Assembly (NCBI GenBank): GCA_910588405.1
Contig: CAJUPT010000001.1
Coordinates: 82,633-146,632 of the forward strand
Direction of reading: 5' to 3'
DNA: 64,000 nucleotides
Source: an uncultured Lachnospiraceae bacterium
GTDB lineage: Bacteria; Bacillota; Clostridia; Lachnospirales; Lachnospiraceae
The notes beneath the pieces are model-generated. The model did no database searches. It saw only the letters and a list, made by a program, of their open reading frames with translations, and was not told where the DNA came from. The position numbers were made by a program, and so were the translations under genes. Shown here one piece after another: positions 45,645 through 52,889 of the stretch. Position 1 is the stretch's first letter; each line of letters begins with the position of its first letter.

Positions 45645-46952
45645 TTACCCCGCTCCTATAATTTGCCTGACAGCACACTCAACATCTTGTCCTATAATAT
45701 CTGGAAGTACATTATATTTGCCATCTTTTCCTGACTCACCTGTTAAAACCAATGCTGTTCTAACTCCTGCATTTTTTCCAGTCATAATATCTATTGTCGT
45801 GTCACCCACAATCCAGGACTCTTCTAAAGAAATATTATATCGGTTTTTCATCTCCTCCATCATCCCAGTTTCAGGCTTTCTACATTTACATTTTACCTTA
45901 TACATAGGGTTTTCTTCCGGAAATCCTTTATCTGGATGATGAGGACAAAATATAATATCATCCAAATAAGCTCCCTTTTCACCTAGAAGAGTTTCCAGCT
46001 TTTTATGAATGCATTTCACATCCGCCAGCGTACACATTCCTCTTGCTACCACCGGCTGATTTGTAACAAGAATCGCCAAATATTCAGACGCATTAATATT
46101 ACGAATCGCATTAACCGCACAGGCCATTACTTCCAGCTTTTCTTCCGAATCGATTAAGCCACTGGCCTTGGTGAGCGTACCATCCCGGTCTAAAAAAATA
46201 CATTTCTGTCTGTTCCTCAAATTCCTTTTTTCAATAAGTCCGGATCTAATATCCTTCTCTATTGAATAAAGCCTTTCTTCTGTTCCAACATCTTTAACAT
46301 ATTCCGTTGAATGATATCCAAATACAGGTGCCGATTTTTTTATCATTTCAAGTAAAATATCTCTTTCAAAATCAAGTCTCTGTACTTTATCCAATCGTTG
46401 AATCACATCTGACTGAATCATATATAAAGCCGCATTCACCAGATTACCATACCATTTATTCCGTTTTTCTCCTTTGGGAAGCAGATTTATGATCTTTTGT
46501 TTTTCATCTACTTCTATAATATCTGAATCAAACGGATGACCGTTGGGGTGCAGAAAAGCAGTAAGGATACTTTTTTTATCTAAATGAAATTTTTCCATTC
46601 TTGATAAATCAATATCAAAAAAAATATCTCCATAAAGAAATAGTAATGTCTCATGTTTCTGCACATACTCTTTTAAATAGTACAAGCCCCCTGCCGTACC
46701 GAGCGGTTGCTTTTCTTTTATATAAGTAATTGAAACACCAAACCTTTTTCCATCTTTAAAATACTCCTTGATTACATCTCCCAAATACCCTATAATAAGA
46801 AAAATTTCATCTATCCCGCTGCTGCTTAAAAATTCGATCTGCCATTGCAGCAAAGGCTTTCCTAAAATGGATACCATTGGTTTCGGAATTTTGTCTTTTG
46901 TAATACTGCGAAGACGGCTTCCTTTTCCTCCCGCCTGAATAATCGCCCTCAT
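45645..46952 (-). CDS. hddC/gmhB: Fusion of heptose-1-phosphate guanylyltransferase and heptose-1,7-bisphosphate phosphatase
   Basis: 435 residues from ATG 46952 (AGGAGG 6 nt upstream; a GTG two codons earlier is open). Residues ~1-230 are a nucleotidyltransferase: AIIQAGGKGSRLRSITKDKI and PKPMVSILGKPLLQWQIEFL, then LFLYGDIFFDID. Residues ~245-435 are an HAD-IIIA phosphatase: CIFLDRDGTLTKASG, ILVTNQPVVARGM, the zinc-type loop CPHHPDKGFPEENPMYKVKC and SWIVGDTTIDIMTGKNAG. GmhB removes the 7-phosphate and HddC makes GDP-heptose from the 1-phosphate. Fusing the last two steps is sensible channelling. The phosphatase is internal to the pathway, between HddA and HddC. Confidence 0.88.
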   Translation of the reverse strand: MRAIIQAGGKGSRLRSITKDKIPKPMVSILGKPLLQWQIEFLSSSGIDEIFLIIGYLGDVIKEYFKDGKRFGVSITYIKEKQPLGTAGGLYYLKEYVQKHETLLFLYGDIFFDIDLSRMEKFHLDKKSILTAFLHPNGHPFDSDIIEVDEKQKIINLLPKGEKRNKWYGNLVNAALYMIQSDVIQRLDKVQRLDFERDILLEMIKKSAPVFGYHSTEYVKDVGTEERLYSIEKDIRSGLIEKRNLRNRQKCIFLDRDGTLTKASGLIDSEEKLEVMACAVNAIRNINASEYLAILVTNQPVVARGMCTLADVKCIHKKLETLLGEKGAYLDDIIFCPHHPDKGFPEENPMYKVKCKCRKPETGMMEEMKNRYNISLEESWIVGDTTIDIMTGKNAGVRTALVLTGESGKDGKYNVLPDIIGQDVECAVRQIIGAG

Positions 46953-46976
46953 TCGCACCCTCCTTATTTCAAACCG

Positions 46977-47912
46977 TTAAATATTATGTCGTACTGTCAT
47001 ACGCACTGCCTTGTCAGATGTGTATTTTGCGCGCCATCCTGCGGCATGTACCCGATCCAGGCAATACTGAAATCTTGGAACATCCCCCTTCCACCCCCCG
47101 CTTCCACCTGTATAATGATACACTACATCCTTTAATGCCATTTCTTCACATACAATATCGGCAATCTTAGTTACAGAAGTCGCAGTTTCTACACCTATAT
47201 TATATAATGCAACACCTATTTTTACATTATCCATAAACTGTATTATTGCGTCTATTAAGTCCAATACATAAATATATGGCTTCGTCTGCTGACCATCTCC
47301 CAATATCTCAAGCTCTTTTGAATTGCATCTTAATTTTCGAATAAAATCAAAAATCACTCCATGTGTCAGTCTTGGACCTATCACATTCGGAAAACGAAAC
47401 ACCAGTATAGACATATCATTCATATAGCTATAAGCGTTCAGCAATGCCTCGCTGCCTAATTTCGCTGCCCCATAATAAGAAATCGGCCTTAAATCAGGTG
47501 TATTTTCATCCAATAACTTCTCATATTTATTTCCATATACCGCGGAGGTTGATGCAAAAAACATCTTTTTAATTTGATTCTTCCTCATCCCCTCCAAAAG
47601 ATTATAAGTTGTACTGTAAGTATTCTGATATTCTATCGAAGGATTTTCTGCACTGGCCTGGATATCGGAATTTGCAGCCAAATGAAATACATATTCAATC
47701 TTTTCTTTTCGCATGATTTCATCTATTTTCTCGCTATCCAGCAAATCATTATCGTAAAACCGAAATTTATCTCTATCTGACAAATGCGCAATATTGTCCC
47801 TTGACCCTAATGATAAATTGTCAATACAGACAATTTCATGTCCCTGATTCAATAATCGATCTATCAAGTGGCTCCCAATAAATCCGGCTCCACCTGCCAC
47901 TAACACCTTCAT
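46977..47912 (-). CDS. NAD-dependent epimerase/dehydratase (extended SDR)
   Basis: 311 residues. VLVAGGAGFIGSHLIDRLLN is the NAD-binding GxxGxxG, FFASTSAVYGNKYE holds the catalytic Ser/Thr, and SYYGAAKLGSEALLNAY the YxxxK. The closest type is UDP-glucose 4-epimerase or related GDP/UDP-hexose modifiers. Because it directly precedes the GDP-heptose genes it may epimerise or dehydrate GDP-heptose; this is inference. The ribosome site AAAGGA is 16 nt away, longer than usual, suggesting weaker or coupled translation after the upstream GT4 gene. Confidence 0.8.
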   Translation of the reverse strand: MKVLVAGGAGFIGSHLIDRLLNQGHEIVCIDNLSLGSRDNIAHLSDRDKFRFYDNDLLDSEKIDEIMRKEKIEYVFHLAANSDIQASAENPSIEYQNTYSTTYNLLEGMRKNQIKKMFFASTSAVYGNKYEKLLDENTPDLRPISYYGAAKLGSEALLNAYSYMNDMSILVFRFPNVIGPRLTHGVIFDFIRKLRCNSKELEILGDGQQTKPYIYVLDLIDAIIQFMDNVKIGVALYNIGVETATSVTKIADIVCEEMALKDVVYHYTGGSGGWKGDVPRFQYCLDRVHAAGWRAKYTSDKAVRMTVRHNI

Positions 47913-47932
47913 TTATATCGTTTCTTATCCTT

Positions 47933-49057
47933 TCATTTAACATTTTCCATATATGCATTTTCAATCTTCTGAATCTGATTCCATATATCATATCCTGCTA
48001 TTTTTAATTCAAAACTCATACCTTTTCGTTCTCTACGTTGTCCATAAATTTCTTCTGTTTCTTTCACCCACTTGTCAAGTATTAATGGTTTATATGATAC
48101 CAACGACGTAATTCTAGTTTCTTTACTTATAGAGTCAGAAACGATACATGGTAACCCTGATGCTTGTGCCTCAACTAACACTGCCGGAAATCCCTCATAA
48201 CGAGATGGCATAAGAAAAAGATCCATTGCTGAAAAAATTTTACCAAGGCTATTGGTTCTACCCATTATTTTTACATCGTCTTCTAAGTGTAATTCTTTTA
48301 TCTGTTTTTCAATGCATTCTTTTAATGCTCCTTCCCCCCGTATAAGCAAGAAAGCATTTGGAATCGTTTTTCTTATTTCATAGAAAACATGTATCAAAAA
48401 TTCATGGTTTTTCTGATAGACGATTTTTCCAACATTTCCTATTACAAATCGTTTTTCCAAGCCGAGATCTTTACGAGTTTTATCTCGGTCTATAGAATCA
48501 TAATCAAAATTGTTTATATCAATAGCTGTTTTCATCAATACAATTCTATTTTTGCTAATTTTATCGCCATACAGCCATTCCGCTGCCTCAGAAGAACAAG
48601 CCCAATAATCTGTAGCTAAATCCTCGGTTAATCTTTCTCTTACTTCAAAATGCCTTTTACGCATTTCATTATCCTTGTCCTCAGATTGAATCGTTCCTGT
48701 TCCCATATTATGTGCATGTATAATTATTTTCCTTATTCCTTTTGCTTTGGCCCTTTCTTCTACAATTGTATCTCTCCAATAAGAAGTATTTATATGAATG
48801 ATATCATATCCATGTTCCAAAACAGCGTCAAATTCCTTTATAAATTGTTCTCGATTATCTTCAGGATAGCAGGATATATGCCATACTTGGCAACCTTCCT
48901 TTAATAACTGTTGTTCAAAATCCAATTCTTTATTAAAAGTTATAAAATCAAATTGAAATTTTTCTTTATTGATATATTTCCAGTTATTCAATGTATATAA
49001 TGTCCTGCCACCTTTTGTTTCAGCAATAGTAAACTGCAATACTCTAATCTTTTTCAT
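47933..49057 (-). CDS. GT4 glycosyltransferase (EpsF-like)
   Basis: 374 residues, GGGGAATGATTT before ATG 49057. The N-terminal half has RVLQFTIAETKGGRTLYTLN and IIIHAHNMGTG. The donor half has FVIGNVGKIVYQKNHEFLIH, AFLLIRGEGALKECIEKQI, DDVKIMGRTNSLGKIFSAMD and the E-x7-E region MPSRYEGFPAVLVEAQASGLP. This is a typical GT4 enzyme of exopolysaccharide clusters, similar in pattern to EpsF/Cap1E-like proteins. It does not carry the Rossmann-like extra module. Cytoplasmic. Confidence 0.87.
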   Translation of the reverse strand: MKKIRVLQFTIAETKGGRTLYTLNNWKYINKEKFQFDFITFNKELDFEQQLLKEGCQVWHISCYPEDNREQFIKEFDAVLEHGYDIIHINTSYWRDTIVEERAKAKGIRKIIIHAHNMGTGTIQSEDKDNEMRKRHFEVRERLTEDLATDYWACSSEAAEWLYGDKISKNRIVLMKTAIDINNFDYDSIDRDKTRKDLGLEKRFVIGNVGKIVYQKNHEFLIHVFYEIRKTIPNAFLLIRGEGALKECIEKQIKELHLEDDVKIMGRTNSLGKIFSAMDLFLMPSRYEGFPAVLVEAQASGLPCIVSDSISKETRITSLVSYKPLILDKWVKETEEIYGQRRERKGMSFELKIAGYDIWNQIQKIENAYMENVK

Positions 49058-49083
49058 AAATCATTCCCCAAATTTAATTTCGT

Positions 49084-50178
49084 CTATATTGCATATAAAA
49101 CAGTTTCACCTTCATAATTGCTGTAATGCCGTATGTACAATCTATATTCAGGCACCAACGATTTGATAAGATATGGGATTCTCCACATATCGTCCTTTTT
49201 ATGATAAAGACAAACTGCCAGCTTTGGTTTGTCTTTTTTCAAAATATGTTTGGCCCCCTCTAACGCTTCGTATTCAGCTCCCTCAATATCCATCTTGATA
49301 AAAGTCACGGGTTCCAATATGCATTCGTCTAATGATACCACTTGTAAATCTGTACCAATACAATCCTTATTCTCTATAGACACATGAGATGTACCATTTC
49401 CTTGTTCTAAAAAATGCAGAACAGTATTTTCATTCCAAATTCCAACTTTTCTTAATTCTACATTTTTGAATCCTATACTTTTTATATTTTTTTCACACCT
49501 TTGTATATTTTTACTGTCAGGCTCAAATGCATATATTTTTTTACAATGTAAACCAAGCTTACTCATATATGTCAAAAATAATCGACTGGTCTCAAAATTG
49601 AAGCATCCGGCGTCAACAAAAACTTCATCTTCTTTAAGTTTTATTATATCACTATCAAAATATTGTGAACTCAAGGAATTCGGACTATAGTCTACAAATT
49701 TATAAATATTTTTTTCAGAAATATCCATATTAATTAACTCATTAAAAATTTCATCATGAGCATATTTTGTACTGATAATAATTATATACTCCATTTGAGG
49801 CATTTGTTTTATTAACTCTATTGGTTTGATAATCTTAACTCCTGCTAATATCGTATTATGTTTTTCTTCATCATTATCACAAAAACATTCTACTGTAATC
49901 CCTTCTTCTACACATAAGTTCAATACTTTCTCTCCAAGATATCCAGCACCAAAAATAACGACTTTCCTTTTACTCTCTTTAATCCGACTAACCAATTCCT
50001 TTTCTTTTCCCGGATACCATTGATTTTTTATCAATTCAGGTAAATAACGTTCCAGGATTTCCTTAATATGGTTATAATCATTATCCAAGTTAAACTGAAT
50101 CCTCTTTGCATAAATGAATCTAGATTCTTCATCTACTAATTGAGAATAAATCCATTTCTGTTTTTCTATTTCGTTCAC
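49084..50178 (-). CDS. Rossmann-like module plus FkbM methyltransferase
   Basis: 364 residues from GTG 50178 with GGAGGG 7 nt upstream. Residues ~1-50 are a helical leader. Residues ~60-165 are the module: RKVVIFGAGYLGEKVLNLC, VECFCDNDEEKHN, YIIIISTKYAHDEIFNELIN. Residues ~175-364 are FkbM: EVFVDAGCFNFETSRLF, KIYAFEPDSKNIQRCEKNI, VTFIKMDIEGAEYEALEGA and LYIRHYSNYEGETVLYAI. FkbM enzymes O-methylate sugars using SAM. This is the intact counterpart of the broken gene at 16541-17258 and shows what that gene has lost. Confidence 0.85.
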   Translation of the reverse strand: MNEIEKQKWIYSQLVDEESRFIYAKRIQFNLDNDYNHIKEILERYLPELIKNQWYPGKEKELVSRIKESKRKVVIFGAGYLGEKVLNLCVEEGITVECFCDNDEEKHNTILAGVKIIKPIELIKQMPQMEYIIIISTKYAHDEIFNELINMDISEKNIYKFVDYSPNSLSSQYFDSDIIKLKEDEVFVDAGCFNFETSRLFLTYMSKLGLHCKKIYAFEPDSKNIQRCEKNIKSIGFKNVELRKVGIWNENTVLHFLEQGNGTSHVSIENKDCIGTDLQVVSLDECILEPVTFIKMDIEGAEYEALEGAKHILKKDKPKLAVCLYHKKDDMWRIPYLIKSLVPEYRLYIRHYSNYEGETVLYAI

Positions 50179-50254
50179 CCTGAACCCTCCAAAATTTCAT
50201 TTCGCTGTTTTATTCTTTTTCATTATTCAGCTATTTTACATTCATTTCTATTTA

Positions 50255-50550
50255 TTATCTCATTTTTGTAATCACTGCTGTCTTATTATCCAGCAAAACA
50301 ACATACCCTACTCCTATCCGTTCTGTAAACTCAAGCAAAGCTTTCCTTGCTCCCTTGTAATTCGGATGTCCTATATTACAGTCATGAATAAACATATCCC
50401 CCCACAACTTTGTCCCAAAATACATTAAACCTGCTTTAATAGGCTGATATAAATCCATATCCAGATTTACAAAACAAAACTGTTCCTGAATTCCTTCTGT
50501 CGTTTTTTGCCCGAATCGATATATTTTCCAACTGATCGTTCAAATACACA
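50255..50550 (-). pseudogene. 3' remnant of a TylF-like O-methyltransferase
   Basis: The frame ending at 50255 reads, from about 50550, QEQFCFVNLDMDLYQPIKAG, then MYFGTKLWGDMFIHDCNIG, GARKALLEFTERIGVGYVVL and NKTAVITKMR. FVNLDMDLYQPIKAGL with the following HD is the C-terminal signature of TylF/macrocin O-methyltransferases. Upstream the frame is closed by a stop near 50540 and the N-terminal SAM-binding region is absent. The leftover is a decayed gene between the FkbM gene and the PdxA-like gene. It marks a recombination boundary in the island. Confidence 0.65.
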
Positions 50551-50565
50551 CAATAAAAATCCATT

Positions 50566-51603
50566 TTACAATCCCCTATTTTTCGCCATCTCTACCCCAG
50601 CAAAAATTGCATCCAACATACTTTCCTCATTCGCCCGACCCTCTCCGGCCTTTCCAAACGCCGTTCCATGATCCACAGAGGTCCTCACAATCGGCAGCCC
50701 GATCGTACAGTTAATACCGCTCACCGACTTATATTTATTTTCCACCAGATCATATTGAAAACCGCTCAACTTCAATGGAATATGTCCCTGATCATGATAC
50801 ATCGCAACCACAATATCGTATTGTCCTGCCTGGCATTTTACAAAAACCGTGTCCGGCGGCTCTGGTCCATATACATCCATTCCCATTTTTCGCGCTTCTT
50901 CAATCGCCGGCAATATTTCCTTTTTTTCTTCTGTTCCAAAAAGCCCGTTTTCCGAACAATGCGGATTCAATCCTGCCACAACAATTTTGGGATTCTCATA
51001 ACCCAACTGACGCATCCCTTCCTGTGCCAAAGTGATAACTTTTAAAACTCTTTCTTTCTTCACTCTGTCGCATGCTTCCCGTAAAGAGCAATGTGTAGAT
51101 ACATGAATCACATGCAGAGTTTTACTGGCCAGCAGCATCGCAAAATCTTTTGTTTCCGTATACTCTGCAAAAATTTCCGTGTGACCACTATATGCGTGCC
51201 CCGCCATATTCAGAGATTCCTTATTAATCGGAGCAGTGACTACCGCCTGAACTTTTCCGGCCATTGCTTCCTGAATTCCAGCCACTACATATTCAAAAGA
51301 TGCATCTCCACATAAAGCACTGTTTTTTTTATACTCCCAACTTCCGGCTTTTAGATATCCTTTATTTACAAAATCAATTTTACCAAACTCTCCTCTGCCA
51401 TCCGTTATATTTGATATCTCATTCAATTCCAGAGGTAAACAACAGATATGTACGGCATCAGTCAACGCTTCATAATCCCCTATCACTATAGGAATACATT
51501 CTTGATATACTTCCACATGACTTAATGCTTTTACGATAATCTCTGGCCCGATTCCTGCCGGATCTCCCATTGTAATGGCAATTCGAATTCGGTTCTTTTC
51601 CAT
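50566..51603 (-). CDS. PdxA-family dehydrogenase (4-hydroxythreonine-4-phosphate or phospho-aldonate type)
   Basis: 345 residues. RIAITMGDPAGIGPEIIVKA opens the family fold. Metal ligands appear as HAYSGHTEIFAEYT and VAMYHDQGHIPLK, and VSGINCTIGLPIVRTSVDHG with GTAFGKAGEGRANEESM ends the core. PdxA oxidises and decarboxylates 4-phosphohydroxy-L-threonine to 3-amino-1-hydroxyacetone phosphate; PdxA2 relatives act on phospho-threonate or phospho-erythronate, giving dihydroxyacetone phosphate. No other vitamin B6 gene is nearby, whereas a cytidylyltransferase follows at once, so this copy probably makes a three-carbon phosphate for the glycan. The substrate is inferred. Confidence 0.85.
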   Translation of the reverse strand: MEKNRIRIAITMGDPAGIGPEIIVKALSHVEVYQECIPIVIGDYEALTDAVHICCLPLELNEISNITDGRGEFGKIDFVNKGYLKAGSWEYKKNSALCGDASFEYVVAGIQEAMAGKVQAVVTAPINKESLNMAGHAYSGHTEIFAEYTETKDFAMLLASKTLHVIHVSTHCSLREACDRVKKERVLKVITLAQEGMRQLGYENPKIVVAGLNPHCSENGLFGTEEKKEILPAIEEARKMGMDVYGPEPPDTVFVKCQAGQYDIVVAMYHDQGHIPLKLSGFQYDLVENKYKSVSGINCTIGLPIVRTSVDHGTAFGKAGEGRANEESMLDAIFAGVEMAKNRGL

Positions 51604-52041
51604 TTATGTAACCTGCCCTTCAATAATTTTTTTCCTGATATCTGTCGTTGAAATTCCTTTTGTATAAGGTACATAGATCACATCCACATTGACTGCTTTC
51701 AATATTTTTTCGAACCGAATCCAACGATCAGTTCCTTTCCAGTCGTCCCCAATAAAGACCACATCAAAATGGTATAATTTCCACAACTTCAACTTGTCCC
51801 GAAACCGATTAACTTCTGCTCGGTCAACCCCTTTAATTGACTCGACAATACGCTTTCTGTCTGTCTCATTGATAATCGGCCGATGATGTTTATACGCTTC
51901 CACTACATCATCCCCATGAATGCCCACAATCAAATACTCGCATTCCTTTTTTGCCGCCTGAATCATATTCAGGTGCCCAATATGAAATAAATCATAGACT
52001 CCGTCCGTATATCCTACTCTATATTTCTTTTCTGCTGCCAC
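51604..52041 (-). CDS. Cytidylyltransferase (TagD/GCT-like)
   Basis: 145 residues from GTG 52041, which has AAGGAG 7 nt upstream; a TTG two codons earlier sits too close to that site. RVGYTDGVYDLFHIGHLNMI has the HxGH motif and YTKGISTTDIRKKI the second signature; RFDKL-like linker is RFRDKLKLW. Length and motifs match glycerol-3-phosphate cytidylyltransferase or ethanolamine/choline-phosphate types. It abuts the PdxA-like gene by one base (TAA then ATG) and precedes it in the operon, so the two probably form a short pathway to a CDP-alcohol. Confidence 0.87.
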   Translation of the reverse strand: MAAEKKYRVGYTDGVYDLFHIGHLNMIQAAKKECEYLIVGIHGDDVVEAYKHHRPIINETDRKRIVESIKGVDRAEVNRFRDKLKLWKLYHFDVVFIGDDWKGTDRWIRFEKILKAVNVDVIYVPYTKGISTTDIRKKIIEGQVT

Positions 52042-52052
52042 AACCAAACTCC

Positions 52053-52889
52053 TTAAGGTAACAATGTAAGTTTTGAAACCGGATGCGTTTTACGCTTTTC
52101 CACCGGTGGATATTCCATATAATTTTTATACTTGACTCGCAGATATCCATCATAATCTGCCGCACCAGGAAACATATGCCCCTCAAACTCATATTTTTTC
52201 AGATCCGTATACCATTTGCGCTCATATCCATATACCCCTTTTGGAGTAGGGAAAGTAAGAATCCTTACCTGAGCTGTTTTCTTCCTGCCACATCGATTGA
52301 TAAATCTTTGATAACTTTTAGTTAATGTCTTTTCAGGTATTCTATATACTATTTGATACAACTTCCTTTTCCAAAAATAGGGTTCACTCCTTCGTCCTAC
52401 GGCAGACCAAAAAATTTTTCGATATATAAAACAGGTGAATAAATGAATTCGTTTCCCAATCGCTGAATCCGGAACATTATCAAAAGGCATGAGATCGATT
52501 GCAATACCTTGTTCATAAGGCATAAATTCCTGATTCAAACGAACAAATTCTGTTCCTTTCCTGCGAAGTTTTCCATATCCCCAACGATATCCTTCGGTAT
52601 CGCGAAAATCCTGAAAATAAAATTTTTCCGGCTCTAATTCTTTTTTACATACTTCTCTAAATTTTTCATATTCTTTTCGCAAAAATCCAATATCCGCATC
52701 ATCATCCCAGGGAATATATCCTTTATGCCGAACTGCTCCCAACATCGTTCCGCCCACCATGTTATAATGAATCCGATGCTTTTTACATATCCTATCTACT
52801 TCACAGATCAATTCCATTTGAATTTGTTGAATGTGGCGCAATTCTTCCGTCGAAATCTGATATCCCTGTCTAATTACTGTTTCTTTCAT
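52053..52889 (-). CDS. LicD-family phosphotransferase
   Basis: 278 residues. It contains YNMVGGTMLGAVRHKGYIPW and WDDDADIGFLRKEYEKF, the LicD signature with metal-binding Asp residues, plus GIAIDLMPFDNVPDS and FEGHMFPGAADYDGYL. LicD proteins move a phospho-alcohol such as phosphocholine from its CDP derivative onto a glycan. The C-terminal YMEYPPVEKRKTHPV matches the LicD part of the four-domain protein at 11401-14376 (YLKYPPKEERKPKH). The start overlaps the upstream gene by ATGA. It is the likely user of the CDP-alcohol made by the adjacent cytidylyltransferase. Confidence 0.88.
   Translation of the reverse strand: MKETVIRQGYQISTEELRHIQQIQMELICEVDRICKKHRIHYNMVGGTMLGAVRHKGYIPWDDDADIGFLRKEYEKFREVCKKELEPEKFYFQDFRDTEGYRWGYGKLRRKGTEFVRLNQEFMPYEQGIAIDLMPFDNVPDSAIGKRIHLFTCFIYRKIFWSAVGRRSEPYFWKRKLYQIVYRIPEKTLTKSYQRFINRCGRKKTAQVRILTFPTPKGVYGYERKWYTDLKKYEFEGHMFPGAADYDGYLRVKYKNYMEYPPVEKRKTHPVSKLTLLP

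Noticed and set aside
44066..46952. ADP-heptose (LPS-type) pathway
   Set aside because: The kinase is a GHMP HddA type and not HldE, and the organism looks Gram-positive, so GDP-heptose fits better.
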